Positions 50,701 through 59,784 of a stretch of 64,000 bases of DNA are shown piece by piece. Position numbers and translations under genes: made by a program. A model generated the notes under the pieces. The model was not told the DNA's origin and did no database searches. It was given only the letters and a program-made list of their open reading frames with translations. This DNA comes from Pseudomonas sp. NFACC02. GTDB lineage: Bacteria; Pseudomonadota; Gammaproteobacteria; Pseudomonadales; Pseudomonadaceae. The stretch covers positions 16,222 to 80,221 of the forward strand of contig NZ_FOEO01000023.1 of NCBI RefSeq assembly GCF_900110765.1, written 5' to 3'. Position 1 is the stretch's first letter; each line of letters begins with the position of its first letter.

Positions 50701-52172
50701 GGCGTATCGTCGCCCATGGACCCGACCGCTTCCTGACCTTGTTCGCCCAGCGGACGCAGCACCTGATCGCGTTCTTCGAACGTGACCTGGAACATCTTCA
50801 TGTACTGCTTGAGCTGATCCGGGTTGTAGAACGCCGAACCGTGATCGTGATCTTCCAGAGTGGCCTGGATGCGCAGCGCATTCTTGCGCAGCCACTGCTT
50901 GTAGGGGTGGCGCGACTTCAGACGGCTGTCGATGGCATCGGTGTCGAGGATCTGGCCGGTTTCGGTGTCCACGGCGAAGATCTGACCCGGTCCGACGCGG
51001 CCCTTGGCAATGACGTCGTCCGGGGTGTAGTTCCACACGCCGATTTCCGAAGCCAGGGTGATATAGCCATTCTTGGTGGTGACCCAGCGCGCCGGACGCA
51101 GACCGTTACGGTCGAGCAGGCAGACGGCATGACGACCTTCGGTCATTACGATACCGGCCGGACCGTCCCACGGTTCCATGTGCATGGAGTTGAACTCATA
51201 GAAAGCCCGCAGATCCGGGTCCATGGTTTCAACGTTCTGCCATGCAGGCGGCACGAGCATGCGCACGCCGCGGAACAGGTCGATACCGCCTGTTACCATC
51301 AGCTCCAGCATGTTGTCCATGCTCGAGGAGTCGGAACCCACACGGTTGACCAGCGGGCCCAGCTCGTCGAGGTCCATCAGTTCATTGGTGAACTTGGTGC
51401 GACGAGCCTGCGCCCAGTTGCGGTTACCGGTGATGGTGTTGATCTCGCCGTTGTGCGCGAGGAAGCGGAAAGGCTGAGCCAGCGGCCATTTTGGCAGGGT
51501 GTTGGTCGAGAAGCGCTGGTGGAACACGCAGATCGCGGTTTGCAGACGCTCGTCGTTAAGGTCTGGATAGAATGCCGTGAGGTCACGCGGCATCATCAGG
51601 CCTTTATAGATGATGGTCTTGTGCGAAAAGCTGCAGATGTAGTGGTCGGTGTCGGCAGCGTTGGCCACCGATGAACGGCGACGGGCGCAGAACAGTTTGA
51701 TCGCGAATTCCTGATCGCTCAGGCCTTCGCCACCGATGAACACCTGCTCAATCTTCGGTAGACGCTCCAGCGCCAGACGGCCCAGTACGCTGGTGTCGAT
51801 CGGCACTTCGCGCCAGCCGATCAGGGTCAGGCCCTCGGCCAGGATTTCGCGGTTCATGTTCTCGCGAGCGGCTTTCGCCTTGGCATCGTCCTGGTTGAGG
51901 AAGACCATGCCCACACAGTACTGGCGCGGCAGTTCGACGCTGAAATGCTCTTTGGCCACGGCGCGCAGGAACATGTCGGGTTTTTGAATCAACAGCCCGC
52001 AACCGTCACCGGTCTTGCCGTCGGCGTTGATCCCACCACGGTGGGTCATGCAGGTCAGGGCTTCGATAGCCGTCTGCAACAGGTGATGACTGGGCTCGCC
52101 TTGCATATGGGCGATCAGGCCGAAACCACAGTTATCCTTGAATTCTTCTGGATGGTACAGACCTGCTTTCAT
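47727..52172 (-). CDS. gltB: Glutamate synthase large subunit GltB
   Basis: A 1481-residue subunit of NADPH-glutamate synthase. A short propeptide (MKAGLYHPEEFKDN) precedes Cys15, the amidotransferase nucleophile (CGFGLIAHMQGEPSH). The glutaminase domain covers ~15-415, followed by the central domain, the FMN barrel at ~770-1210 (GGEDPARYGTIRSSKIKQIA, SGYDGGTGASPLSSIKYAG) and the C-terminal beta-helix with glycine-rich repeats (GMTGGFAYVLDLDNTFVDR). The 3Fe-4S cysteines lie in CKYLRICHLNNCATGVATQ. ATG 52172 fits homologues; ATG 52178 two codons earlier is possible. The promoter is probably at 52282-52310. Confidence 0.97.
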   Translation of the reverse strand: MKAGLYHPEEFKDNCGFGLIAHMQGEPSHHLLQTAIEALTCMTHRGGINADGKTGDGCGLLIQKPDMFLRAVAKEHFSVELPRQYCVGMVFLNQDDAKAKAARENMNREILAEGLTLIGWREVPIDTSVLGRLALERLPKIEQVFIGGEGLSDQEFAIKLFCARRRSSVANAADTDHYICSFSHKTIIYKGLMMPRDLTAFYPDLNDERLQTAICVFHQRFSTNTLPKWPLAQPFRFLAHNGEINTITGNRNWAQARRTKFTNELMDLDELGPLVNRVGSDSSSMDNMLELMVTGGIDLFRGVRMLVPPAWQNVETMDPDLRAFYEFNSMHMEPWDGPAGIVMTEGRHAVCLLDRNGLRPARWVTTKNGYITLASEIGVWNYTPDDVIAKGRVGPGQIFAVDTETGQILDTDAIDSRLKSRHPYKQWLRKNALRIQATLEDHDHGSAFYNPDQLKQYMKMFQVTFEERDQVLRPLGEQGQEAVGSMGDDTPMAVLSRRVRTPYDYFRQQFAQVTNPPIDPLREAIVMSLEVCLGAERNIFQESPEHASRVILSSPVISPAKWRSLMNLDRPGFDRAIIDLNYDESIGLEAAVRNVADQAEEAVRSGRTQIVLSDRHIAPGKLPIHASLATGAVHHRLTEKGLRCDSNILVETATARDPHHFAVLIGFGASAVYPFLAYEVLGDLIRTGEVLGDLYEVFKNYRKGITKGLLKILSKMGISTIASYRGAQLFEAIGLSEEVCDLSFRGVPSRIKGARFVDIEDEQKALAGEAWSPRKPIQQGGLLKFVYGGEYHAYNPDVVATLQAAVQQGDYSKFKEYTALVDNRPVSMIRDLFKVKELDTPLSIDDIEPLEAILKRFDSAGISLGALSPEAHEALAEAMNRLGARSNSGEGGEDPARYGTIRSSKIKQIATGRFGVTPEYLVNADVLQIKVAQGAKPGEGGQLPGGKVNGLIAKLRYAVPGVTLISPPPHHDIYSIEDLSQLIFDLKQVNPSALVSVKLVAEAGVGTIAAGVAKAYADLITISGYDGGTGASPLSSIKYAGAPWEIGLAETHQTLRGNDLRGKVRVQTDGGLKTGLDVIKAAILGAESFGFGTAPMIALGCKYLRICHLNNCATGVATQNEKLRKDHYIGTVDMVINFFTYVAEETREWLARLGVRSLEELIGRTDLLDILPGETAKQQHLDLTPLLGSDHIPADKPQFSLVDRNPPFDKGLLAEQMVEMAKSAIESKSGGEYALDICNCDRSIGARISGEIAKLHGNQGMKDAPVTFRFKGTAGQSFGVWNAGGLNMYLEGDANDYVGKGMTAGKLVIVPPKGSPFKTQDSAIIGNTCLYGATGGKLFAAGTAGERFAVRNSGAHTVVEGTGDHCCEYMTGGFVCVLGKTGYNFGSGMTGGFAYVLDLDNTFVDRVNHELVEIQRISGEAMEAYRSHLERVLAEYVAETDSEWGRNLWENLDDYLRRFWLVKPKAANLKSLLSSTRANPQ

Positions 52173-52281
52173 AGACACATTCTCACCAGGCTGCCTCTCA
52201 ACGAGACAAATTTCTTTTCAATTCAACCATTTACCGTCCACGCTGAACGTACGCCAGCTTTGCGGGAGCAAAAGGGAGGTC

Positions 52282-52310
52282 ATTGTACACACCGACACAA
52301 AACCTCACAA
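52282..52310 (-). promoter_or_regulatory. Candidate promoter for gltBD
   Basis: Read on the minus strand: -35 TTGTGA (52310-52305), 17-bp spacer, -10 TACAAT (52287-52282). It lies about 110 bp before the gltB start. The rest of the 359-bp gap (52173-52531) is A+T-rich, with a GCTGC-TCCTTG-GCAGC hairpin near 52455-52471 that may help end the upstream operon. Confidence 0.6.
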
Positions 52311-52531
52311 ATTTGGCGACGAAACGTCGCAAACTTATGTCGCATTTATGAAAGGTTTTAAAGCGATTCTCGTGCTAGCCAGAGCTTTATTGAGAGTCTG
52401 ACCAAACAGCACCCGAATTTCAATGCGTGTCTGAGACGCAGACACCACAAGGCGCGCTGCTCCTTGGCAGCACGCTCATGCGGGAAGTTCGGGGGAGCTA
52501 ACCGAGCGACCTGGATAAGGCCGCTGCGTCA

Positions 52532-54145
52532 TCAGCGAGCGGCGGCAAGTTCCTGTTGGATACTGCCGACCGTACGGGGCCAAGGTTTACCAGCCTGAAC
52601 CTTCGCTGGCAAGACTTTGATGGCGGCAAGTGCCGCATTGCGGTCTGCAAAACTGCCGTAAGTCACGACATACAGCGGCTTGCCCTGCAGGGTTTTCTTG
52701 AAATAACGGTACTCGGCCCCTTGCTCTTTCACGTAGTTCTGAGCGGTGGCCTCGGAGCTGGTACCCAGGATCTGCACCACGTAGTGTGTCGGCGCCTGAC
52801 CGGCATACCAGGATCCGCCGGACGAAGCTGGAGCAGCAGCCGGTTTGGCGGCAGGCGCTGGCTTGGCGGTAGCGACTTGAGCAGGCGCCGGTGCCGGCTT
52901 CGCGGCAGGTGCCGGTGCAGGAGCAGGTTTGGCGGCGGGCGCAGGACGCGGCGTCGGCACCGGGGTTTGCGCCATCGAAGGTGCAGGGCCCGCTGCAGCG
53001 CCAGCCGGCGGCGCGGTGGTCGTGACGGTCGGCGGCTGTAATGGCTGATTGGCGGCTGGGCCACCGTCCTCGCCATCGCCTTCGCCCGAACCCGCTGCTT
53101 CGGCCAGCGGACCGCGCATGACGGGCTGAGAATTCCCGACCAGCGGTAGCGGCATTGGCTGTGAGTTGCCAGCGAACTCGATGGCCGGCCCCCCATTGTT
53201 CGATTGCTGCGCAGGCGCTTGACCCTGGCCCAGCGGCAGTTGTGCCTGGGAATTGGCGGGTGCTGTCGCTGGCGCGTTGTTACGGCCCGGGATCAACCAG
53301 GCGGCCAGAACGGCTGCAACCACAACCCCACCCAAAGCCAACACGTGTTTCTTAGGCATTTTGAACCCCATACTTGGACGCTTGACCGCAGAGCGGCTGG
53401 CGATCATGGCTTCGATCATCGAATCGCGCGCAACCTGGTTGATCGCGCCCGGCCATCCATTGGATTGCTCGTGAATATCGGTAATCTGCTCGGCACTGAA
53501 CAGTTCGATGCCTTGGCCAGCACCTTCCAGGCGCTGTGCCAGATACTCACGGGTTTCTTCTTCGGTATACGGTGCAAGCTCGATAACGTGGAAGCGCTCT
53601 TCTTCAGTGCCGCTCTCGGCGCACAACTGATCCAGACGATCGATGATCGATGCCTCGCCGAACAGGAAGACGTGCGGACGCCCTTCCGGGGTGCCCGCCG
53701 CCAATCCCAACAACGCTTCGAGTGCGGATTCGCCCAGTTGTTCGGCATCGTCCACGAGGATATAGACTTCCTGCCCGGTCAGGCCCAACTGCACGACCTG
53801 CGACAGGATGGGTTTCATTTCGGGCTGGGCCACACTCAGCGCCTGAGCCACCTGGCGCAGCACGCCCGAAGCGTCACCGGCACCACGGGCGGACACCACC
53901 ACGCTCTGCACAGACTGCTTGTTGGTGCTCGCGACCAGCGCCTGCCGCAGCAAGGTCTTGCCACTGCCGTGAGGCCCCGTGACCAGCAACAGCAACTGGC
54001 TGTAGCGGGCGAGATGGTGCAACTGTCCCAGCACCGGTTTGCGCTGGGCAGGGAAAAACTTGAAGCCGGGGACCCGCGTGGCAAAGGGGTCATGACTCAA
54101 TTGGTAATGACCGAGGAAGGCCTCATCGGCGTGCAAACTAGTCAT
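52532..54145 (-). CDS. damX: DamX-like AAA ATPase with SPOR domain
   Basis: A 537-residue cell-envelope protein of the DamX type. It begins MTSLHADEAFLGHYQLSHDP and has an AAA/ExeA-like ATPase region at ~15-265 with Walker A GPHGSGKT and Walker B-type VYILVDDAEQLGESALEALL. One transmembrane helix follows (HVLALGGVVVAAVLAAWLIP, ~270-290), then a long Pro/Ala/Gln low-complexity periplasmic linker, and a C-terminal SPOR domain (YVVQILGTSSEATAQNYVKE, LYVVTYGSF). SPOR domains bind denuded septal peptidoglycan. ATG 54145 lies 10 bp after the aroB stop; an earlier in-frame start would overlap aroB. It is the last gene of the pilM-aroB cluster. Confidence 0.88.
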   Translation of the reverse strand: MTSLHADEAFLGHYQLSHDPFATRVPGFKFFPAQRKPVLGQLHHLARYSQLLLLVTGPHGSGKTLLRQALVASTNKQSVQSVVVSARGAGDASGVLRQVAQALSVAQPEMKPILSQVVQLGLTGQEVYILVDDAEQLGESALEALLGLAAGTPEGRPHVFLFGEASIIDRLDQLCAESGTEEERFHVIELAPYTEEETREYLAQRLEGAGQGIELFSAEQITDIHEQSNGWPGAINQVARDSMIEAMIASRSAVKRPSMGFKMPKKHVLALGGVVVAAVLAAWLIPGRNNAPATAPANSQAQLPLGQGQAPAQQSNNGGPAIEFAGNSQPMPLPLVGNSQPVMRGPLAEAAGSGEGDGEDGGPAANQPLQPPTVTTTAPPAGAAAGPAPSMAQTPVPTPRPAPAAKPAPAPAPAAKPAPAPAQVATAKPAPAAKPAAAPASSGGSWYAGQAPTHYVVQILGTSSEATAQNYVKEQGAEYRYFKKTLQGKPLYVVTYGSFADRNAALAAIKVLPAKVQAGKPWPRTVGSIQQELAAAR

Positions 54146-54155
54146 GGAGTTCTCA

Positions 54156-55259
54156 TTAACCTCTAAGCTGATCCACCAAGGCGCGGTAATCCGCAACCAG
54201 TGTGGCCTGTAGTACTTCTTTTGGATATTCGTCAGTCACCACCGCTTCGCCCATCCGGCGCAGCAGGACCAGGCGAAGACGACCATCGATCACCTTCTTG
54301 TCTACCGCCATGTGCTCAAGGAAATGCTCAGGCGTCATGTCTTTGGGCGGGACCACCGGCAAGCCGGCGCGCAGGAAGAGACGGATACCTCGGTCTCGCT
54401 CCTGCTCGCTGATCCAGCCCAGCCGTGCCGACATCTCCAGCGCCATCACCGTACCCGCAGCGACGGCTTCGCCATGCAACCAGACCCCGTACCCCATGTG
54501 GGTTTCGATGGCATGACCGAACGTATGCCCCAGGTTCAGGGTGGCGCGCACGCCCGACTCGCGCTCGTCCGCGCCCACGACCGCAGCCTTGGCCGCGCAG
54601 GAACGCTCGATGGCGGTTGTCAGGGCAACCTGATCAAGGCTGCGCAGCTTGTCCACATTCTCTTCGAGCCACGTCAGGAACGGCTCGTCACAGATCAGAC
54701 CGTATTTGATGACCTCGGCAAGCCCGGCCGACAGCTCGCGTTCAGGCAGGCTGTTCAGCGATGCCGTGTCGATGAGGACGGCGTTTGGCTGATAGAACGC
54801 ACCCACCATGTTTTTGCCCAGCGGATGGTTGATCCCGGTCTTGCCGCCCACCGAAGAATCGACCTGAGAAAGCAACGTGGTCGGAATCTGAATGAAGTCC
54901 ACTCCACGCTGATAACAGGCGGCGGCAAAACCCGCCATGTCACCGATCACACCGCCACCCAGCGCAATCACGGTCGTGCGACGGTCGTGGCGCGCAGTCA
55001 GCAGGGCGTCGAAGATCAGTTGCAGCGTTTCCCAGTTCTTGAAGGCTTCGCCGTCCGGAAGAACGATCGGCAGAACGGTGTAACCGGCAAGCGCTTGAGT
55101 CAGGCGCTCCATGTACAACGGCGCAACGGTGGCGTTGGAAACGATCGCCACCTGTTTGCCGGCAATGTAGGGCTTGAGCAGTTCGGGCCGATCCAACAAG
55201 CCTTCGCCAATATGAATCGGGTAGCTGCGCTCGCCGAGCTCGACCTTGAGTGTCTGCAT
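54156..55259 (-). CDS. aroB: 3-Dehydroquinate synthase AroB
   Basis: A 367-residue NAD- and metal-dependent enzyme, second step of the shikimate pathway (DAHP to 3-dehydroquinate). It has the nucleotide-binding segment ALGGGVIGDMAGFAAACYQR and the substrate/metal segment PTTLLSQVDSSVGGKTGINH. LNLGHTFGHAIETHMGYG and WLHGEAVAAG supply zinc-binding histidines. ATG 55259 (MQTLKVELGERSYPIHIG) is the family start; an ATG four codons earlier is unlikely. It lies between aroK and damX on the same strand, the conserved gammaproteobacterial order. Confidence 0.97.
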   Translation of the reverse strand: MQTLKVELGERSYPIHIGEGLLDRPELLKPYIAGKQVAIVSNATVAPLYMERLTQALAGYTVLPIVLPDGEAFKNWETLQLIFDALLTARHDRRTTVIALGGGVIGDMAGFAAACYQRGVDFIQIPTTLLSQVDSSVGGKTGINHPLGKNMVGAFYQPNAVLIDTASLNSLPERELSAGLAEVIKYGLICDEPFLTWLEENVDKLRSLDQVALTTAIERSCAAKAAVVGADERESGVRATLNLGHTFGHAIETHMGYGVWLHGEAVAAGTVMALEMSARLGWISEQERDRGIRLFLRAGLPVVPPKDMTPEHFLEHMAVDKKVIDGRLRLVLLRRMGEAVVTDEYPKEVLQATLVADYRALVDQLRG

Positions 55260-55388
55260 GTGTCCCCACACTGTTCTGACAATTGGATGCCTGTTCGACG
55301 TTCAGGCGTCGATACGGACCACGGCGCAAGACCATTTGGCGGCCCCGCTTTTTATGGTCGCCGAGGATAGCGCATTTCTGCCTGCGCT

Positions 55389-55907
55389 TTAACGGGGAGG
55401 AAGCTCGGCCAACAGCGCAAGGATGTCAAGAACGACCATACGCGGTGGCCGCTCATCGGTTTCGATGATGACATCGGCGATTTCCCGGTATAGCGGATCG
55501 CGAATGGCCAGCAATTCACGCAGTACCCGCGCGGGGTCTGCAGTTCGCAGCAGAGGCCGGTTGCGATCACGTGAAGTCCGTCCCACCTGCTGTTCCACCG
55601 AGGCGTGCAGGTACACCACCCGCCCGCCAGCATGCAGGGCACGCCGGTTTTCTTCACGCATGACGGCGCCACCACCGGTCGCCAGCACCACGCCATCAAG
55701 GGCGCACAGCTCGGCAATCATGGCTTGTTCGCGATCACGAAAGCCCGCTTCCCCTTCCTTATCGAAGATCCACGGGATATTGGCGCCCGTTCGCAGTTCG
55801 ATTTCCTTGTCGGAATCCTTGAACGGCAGTCGAAGCTCTTTGGCCAGCAGACGACCGATGGTGCTCTTGCCAGCCCCCATCGGTCCCACAAGTATTAAAT
55901 TTCGCAC
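55389..55907 (-). CDS. aroK: Shikimate kinase AroK
   Basis: A 172-residue P-loop kinase that phosphorylates shikimate on the 3-hydroxyl. Walker A is GPMGAGKSTIGRLLA at residues 8-22. FKDSDKEIELRTGANIPWIF holds the substrate-binding Asp and Arg, and VVLATGGGAVMREENRRAL holds the second shikimate-binding motif. The full length matches the family. It starts 4 bp after the pilQ stop codon on the same strand, so it is probably co-transcribed with the pil operon, as elsewhere in Pseudomonas. A 129-bp gap separates it from aroB. Confidence 0.97.
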   Translation of the reverse strand: MRNLILVGPMGAGKSTIGRLLAKELRLPFKDSDKEIELRTGANIPWIFDKEGEAGFRDREQAMIAELCALDGVVLATGGGAVMREENRRALHAGGRVVYLHASVEQQVGRTSRDRNRPLLRTADPARVLRELLAIRDPLYREIADVIIETDERPPRMVVLDILALLAELPPR

Positions 55908-55911
55908 AGAA

Positions 55912-58053
55912 TCAACGACTCACAGCAATCGCCTGGTTGTTCATGATACGCGGAGTGAGGAACACCAACAGCTCGGATTTTTTCTCCGAGACCACATCCC
56001 GCCGGAAAAGGCGGCCAACATACGGCACATCGCCCAAAAATGGCACCTTGTCGACGACTTTACTCTGCGTATTCGAGAACACGCCACCAATGACGATCGT
56101 TTCGCCATCCGCCACCAGAACCTTGGCGTTGACTTCGTTTTTCTTGATCGGCGGCACCCCGAGCACGGTATTGACGTAGTCAGGCTCATCCTTGGTGACT
56201 TTCACCTCCATGATGATGCGGTTGTCCGGCGTGATTTGCGGCGTCACCTCCAGCGACAGCGAGGCTTCCTTGAACGACACCGAGGTCGCGCCGCTGGAAC
56301 TGGCTTCCTGATACGGCACTTCCGTACCTTTCAGGATCTTCGCGGTTTCCTTGTCCGAGGTCACGACCTTGGGTTGCGACACCACTTCACCGTTGCCGGT
56401 TTTTTCCATGGCCGACAACTCAAGATCCAGAATCGTATTGTTGGTCAGAAAGCCCAGGCCAATGGACGATGTCGGGTCGGCCACCCCCAGGTCAACGTAA
56501 GGCCCGTTGGTGTTACCAGCGCCTGTCACCGTGCCACTGCCACCGGTGGTGAAGTTGCCACGGCTACTCGAACCACCCCAACGCACACCCAATGCCTTGT
56601 CGTAATCGACGTTGGCTTCGACGATGCGCGCTTCGATCATCACCTGACGCACGGGAATATCCAGTTGGGAAACGATACGACGCAGCTCGTCCAGACGATC
56701 CTGGGTCTGATAGGCAATGATGTTGTTCGTGCGCTCATCGACCGTGATCGAACCCCGTTCGTCGGTCTTGGAGTCGCCGCTGGTCACGGACTGGAACAGC
56801 TTGGCGATGTCAGCGGCCTTGGCGTAGTTCACCTGTAGCAGCTCACGACGAAGCGGCGCCAATTCAGAAATCTGCTTCAGCGATTCCAGTTCCTGGCGCT
56901 CACGCGCGGCAATTTCATCCGCCGGAGCCACCAGCAGCACATTACCGACCTTGCGCTTGTCCAAACCTTTGGTCTTGAGCACCAGATCCAGCGCCTGATC
57001 CCACGGCACGTTCTGCAGGCGCAACGTGATGCCGCCCTGAACAGTGTCGCTGGCGACCAGATTGAGGTTGGTGAAGTCGGCGATCAGCTGCAACACGGAG
57101 CGAACGTCGATGTCCTGGAAGTTGAGGGACAGCTTCTCACCGGTGTACACCAGCTTTTCGGCGTTACGACGCTGCACATCCTCGTTGGTCAGCGGACGTA
57201 CGCTGATGGTCAGCTTGTTGTCGGTCTGGTACGCCGAATAGTCGAACGCGCCGGAAGGCTCGATGGAAATACTCGCCTTGTCGCCTGTGACACTGGCGTT
57301 GACGAACTGAACCGGGGTGGCGAAATCCTTCACATCAAGGCGTACACGCAGGGGTTCAGGCAGTTGGGTCTTGGCGAAATCGACACGGATCTTGCCGCCC
57401 TGCTCCTGAATGTCCGGGGCAATGCCCGGATCGCTCAGTTCGATGACGACGTTACCCTCACCCAGTTCGCCGCGCTGAAAATCGACGTTTTTGACGGACC
57501 TCGGACCGGGTGCGTACGAGCGAGGAGCCGGCCGGGCTTGCGCTGCCGCAGCAGGAGGAACACTTACCCGCGCAGCCCCCTGTGCAGTGCTGGGTTGAGA
57601 ACCTTGTGCCGCAGCGGCGCCCTGTCCCACCACCACGAACAGGTTGTTACCGTCGACCCGCGAACTGTAAGGCGCGAGGGTGGTGAGGTTGATGATCACG
57701 CGCGTGCGATCCTTGGCCTCGACCACCACGACACTGTGCGCGTTGCCCGAGCCTAGGTCGCGGCTCTTGATTGCCAACTGACTGGTCACACCGGGCAAGT
57801 CCAGCGCGATCCTCGCCGGTTGCTCAGTGGTGTAACCGCGCGGTGCGGCCACCGGACCGTCGAAGGACAGTTTCAACTCGACCCGATCCCCCGGCAATGC
57901 AGCAACGTCCAGCGTCTTGAGGTTGGCCGCCTGGAGAATCGGTGAAAGCATCGCCATCCATAGCGACACGCCGATCATTGAAAGAATCCTAGTCATGTTT
58001 ACATTCCACCACTGTGCAGACCCGAAGGTGTTTCGCTTGCTTGTCGTCTTCAT
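55912..58053 (-). CDS. pilQ: Type IV pilus secretin PilQ
   Basis: A 713-residue outer-membrane secretin through which the type IV pilus passes. A signal peptide is present (TRILSMIGVSLWMAMLSPIL, cut after LQAA). Two AMIN peptidoglycan-binding domains occupy ~45-300, then the STN/N0 domain (ISLNFQDIDVRSVLQLIADF-like), the N1 domain and the secretin core (EVSQPKVVTSDKET-like; VEVTPQITPDNRIIMEVKVT). The end is KKSELLVFLTPRIMNNQA. GTG/ATG choice: ATG 58053 overlaps the pilP stop by 4 bp; ATG 57996 begins directly at the signal peptide and may be the real start. Confidence 0.95.
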   Translation of the reverse strand: MKTTSKRNTFGSAQWWNVNMTRILSMIGVSLWMAMLSPILQAANLKTLDVAALPGDRVELKLSFDGPVAAPRGYTTEQPARIALDLPGVTSQLAIKSRDLGSGNAHSVVVVEAKDRTRVIINLTTLAPYSSRVDGNNLFVVVGQGAAAAQGSQPSTAQGAARVSVPPAAAAQARPAPRSYAPGPRSVKNVDFQRGELGEGNVVIELSDPGIAPDIQEQGGKIRVDFAKTQLPEPLRVRLDVKDFATPVQFVNASVTGDKASISIEPSGAFDYSAYQTDNKLTISVRPLTNEDVQRRNAEKLVYTGEKLSLNFQDIDVRSVLQLIADFTNLNLVASDTVQGGITLRLQNVPWDQALDLVLKTKGLDKRKVGNVLLVAPADEIAARERQELESLKQISELAPLRRELLQVNYAKAADIAKLFQSVTSGDSKTDERGSITVDERTNNIIAYQTQDRLDELRRIVSQLDIPVRQVMIEARIVEANVDYDKALGVRWGGSSSRGNFTTGGSGTVTGAGNTNGPYVDLGVADPTSSIGLGFLTNNTILDLELSAMEKTGNGEVVSQPKVVTSDKETAKILKGTEVPYQEASSSGATSVSFKEASLSLEVTPQITPDNRIIMEVKVTKDEPDYVNTVLGVPPIKKNEVNAKVLVADGETIVIGGVFSNTQSKVVDKVPFLGDVPYVGRLFRRDVVSEKKSELLVFLTPRIMNNQAIAVSR

Positions 58054-58577
58054 GAGCGTTCTTTAAGGGAAATACTGCGCGGCCGCTCCAGCCACGCCCC
58101 TTCTCCGTCAGGCACGATTTCTATCACCTGCACCGCCGACTCGGTGATGCCGACGATCCGGCCGTCATTGCGACCCAGATAGTCACCCACCTTGACCCGG
58201 TGAACGCCACCGGCACCACGCAGCAAGGCGAACATACCGGTTTCATTGCTCAAAGTGCCGACCATTTCGAAACCATCGATGTTGAAGCCTTCCAGGAACT
58301 GCTTGACCCGCGTCGGGTCCGGCTGAACCAGTCGGGAACCTTTCTGCCGGTTGACCAGATCGACTTTTATCGGCGGCTGGAACGGACTGCGCAGACTCGC
58401 CGCTGCATACGTGAAGGCTTCGTAGGGACGGAACTTGGGCATAGGCTCGATGGTGCCGACCGGACGGGCCCGCACCTCGGCCATGAACTGCTTCAAGTCA
58501 TCGAAATCACCCGAACCGTCACACCCGGCCAACGCCATCAACGTGACGCCGATGCACACCCAATGCACGGTCCTCAT
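58050..58577 (-). CDS. pilP: Type IV pilus lipoprotein PilP
   Basis: A 175-residue inner-membrane lipoprotein that links the PilNO complex to the PilQ secretin. The signal ends in the lipobox LAGC (Cys19), followed by Asp, which suggests retention in the inner membrane. A flexible Pro-rich stretch precedes the beta-domain with GFEMVGTLSNETGMFALLRG and HRVKVGDYLGRNDGRIVGIT. Overlapping stop/start codons join it to pilO (ATGA) upstream and pilQ downstream, so translation is coupled. Confidence 0.95.
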   Translation of the reverse strand: MRTVHWVCIGVTLMALAGCDGSGDFDDLKQFMAEVRARPVGTIEPMPKFRPYEAFTYAAASLRSPFQPPIKVDLVNRQKGSRLVQPDPTRVKQFLEGFNIDGFEMVGTLSNETGMFALLRGAGGVHRVKVGDYLGRNDGRIVGITESAVQVIEIVPDGEGAWLERPRSISLKERS

Positions 58578-59221
58578 TTCGCGGGCCCCTTGTTGTCAGC
58601 GCTCTGGAGTCCCTTGTCGTTGTAGCGATAGGTTTTGGCGAGAATGCTCATGCGCAGTTTGCCGGGGGACTTGGGGTCCACCGGTTTGATCTCGAAATCG
58701 TGCAGGGTAACGATGCGTGGCAGACTCGCCACGCCGCTGACGAAGGTCGCCAGGTCGTGGTAATTGCCCGTGACGGTGATCTGGATCGGCAACTCGATGT
58801 AAAACTGCTGAGCAGCCTCAGGCAGCAGCTTGATCTCCTCGAACTCCAGGCCACTCCCAAGCCCTGTACGCGTGATGTCTTCCAGCAATCCCGGCACTTC
58901 GGTGTCGCTGGGCAACTGCCGCAACAAGGCGCCGAAGGTGTTTTCCATCTCTACCATCTGGGTTTTGTAGGCGGTCAGGTTCGCGGCTTGAAAGGCCTTG
59001 TTGGAGAACTGCTCCTTCAACGTGGCCTCATCGGTACGTGCCTGATCCAGTTGCGCCTGCATGTCCTGGATGTAGAAAAAGTAACCACCGGCCAGCACCA
59101 ACACCAAGAGCAACGCGCCAGCAATGGTCTTGACCGCCGCCGGCCAGGAACCGACGTTATTGAAGTCCAGGTCGTTGATGTCGATCTTGCGCAGGCTGTC
59201 CAGCCATTCATTCATATTCAT
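58574..59221 (-). CDS. pilO: Type IV pilus alignment protein PilO
   Basis: A 215-residue bitopic inner-membrane protein that pairs with PilN to align the pilus machine. It has a short cytoplasmic part (MNMNEWLDSLRKIDINDLDF), one transmembrane helix (TIAGALLLVLVLAGGYFFYI, ~30-50), a periplasmic coiled coil (MQAQLDQARTDEATLKEQFS) and a ferredoxin-like C-terminal domain. ATG 59221 overlaps the pilN stop by 4 bp and is the family start; longer in-frame starts run through pilN. It is in the pilMNOPQ operon. Confidence 0.95.
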   Translation of the reverse strand: MNMNEWLDSLRKIDINDLDFNNVGSWPAAVKTIAGALLLVLVLAGGYFFYIQDMQAQLDQARTDEATLKEQFSNKAFQAANLTAYKTQMVEMENTFGALLRQLPSDTEVPGLLEDITRTGLGSGLEFEEIKLLPEAAQQFYIELPIQITVTGNYHDLATFVSGVASLPRIVTLHDFEIKPVDPKSPGKLRMSILAKTYRYNDKGLQSADNKGPAK

Positions 59222-59784
59222 GGCTTGCCTCCATCGACAGCAGGCTGGGTCTGACGCACGGTCAACTGGAAGGTGTTGGACTGATCGACCGTCCCCGCGG
59301 TATTGGCTTTCACCTCGGTCAGACTGGGGGCTTCCAGCCAATCGGACGCGTCCAGATTACGCAGCAGGTCCGACACACGATTGTTCGACTCGGCCGCGCC
59401 GGCGATGCTGATCAGCTTGTCGGTCATCTTCACTTCGGTGAAATACACGCCGTCCGGGAGTGTGCGAGCCAGTTGATCGAAGATGCGGCCAATGATCGGC
59501 CGATTGCCCTGCAGGTCTTGAATGATCTTCATCCGCTCAAGCAGTTGCTTGCGCCGTGCCTTCAGCTCACCAATCTCTTTGATGCGCGCATCGAGCTGAA
59601 CGATTTCGGTCTTGATGAACTGGTTGCGAGCGTTCTGATGGCTGATTGCACTGCTCAAATATTGATCAGCCAGCAAAATAGCCCCTACACCGGCCACCAA
59701 GACGCCGACGAGCGCTATCAGAAAGCGTTTTTTGCGCTCTTCGCGCAGTTGCTCGCGCCAGGGGAGTAAGTTGATCCGTGCCAT
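59218..59784 (-). CDS. pilN: Type IV pilus assembly protein PilN
   Basis: A 188-residue bitopic membrane protein. The N-terminal motif ARINLLPWREQLREERKK is the conserved peptide that binds PilM in the cytoplasm. A transmembrane helix (FLIALVGVLVAGVGAILLAD) and a coiled coil follow, then a periplasmic ferredoxin-like domain that dimerises with PilO. ATG 59784 shares one base with the pilM stop (TGATG); an upstream in-frame start at 59814 lies inside pilM and is not needed. Confidence 0.95.
   Translation of the reverse strand: MARINLLPWREQLREERKKRFLIALVGVLVAGVGAILLADQYLSSAISHQNARNQFIKTEIVQLDARIKEIGELKARRKQLLERMKIIQDLQGNRPIIGRIFDQLARTLPDGVYFTEVKMTDKLISIAGAAESNNRVSDLLRNLDASDWLEAPSLTEVKANTAGTVDQSNTFQLTVRQTQPAVDGGKP

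Noticed and set aside
47730..51674. A 1314-codon open frame antisense to gltB
   Set aside because: It is the GC-rich shadow of gltB; gltB on the minus strand has every expected motif, and the antisense frame has no ribosome site or family resemblance.
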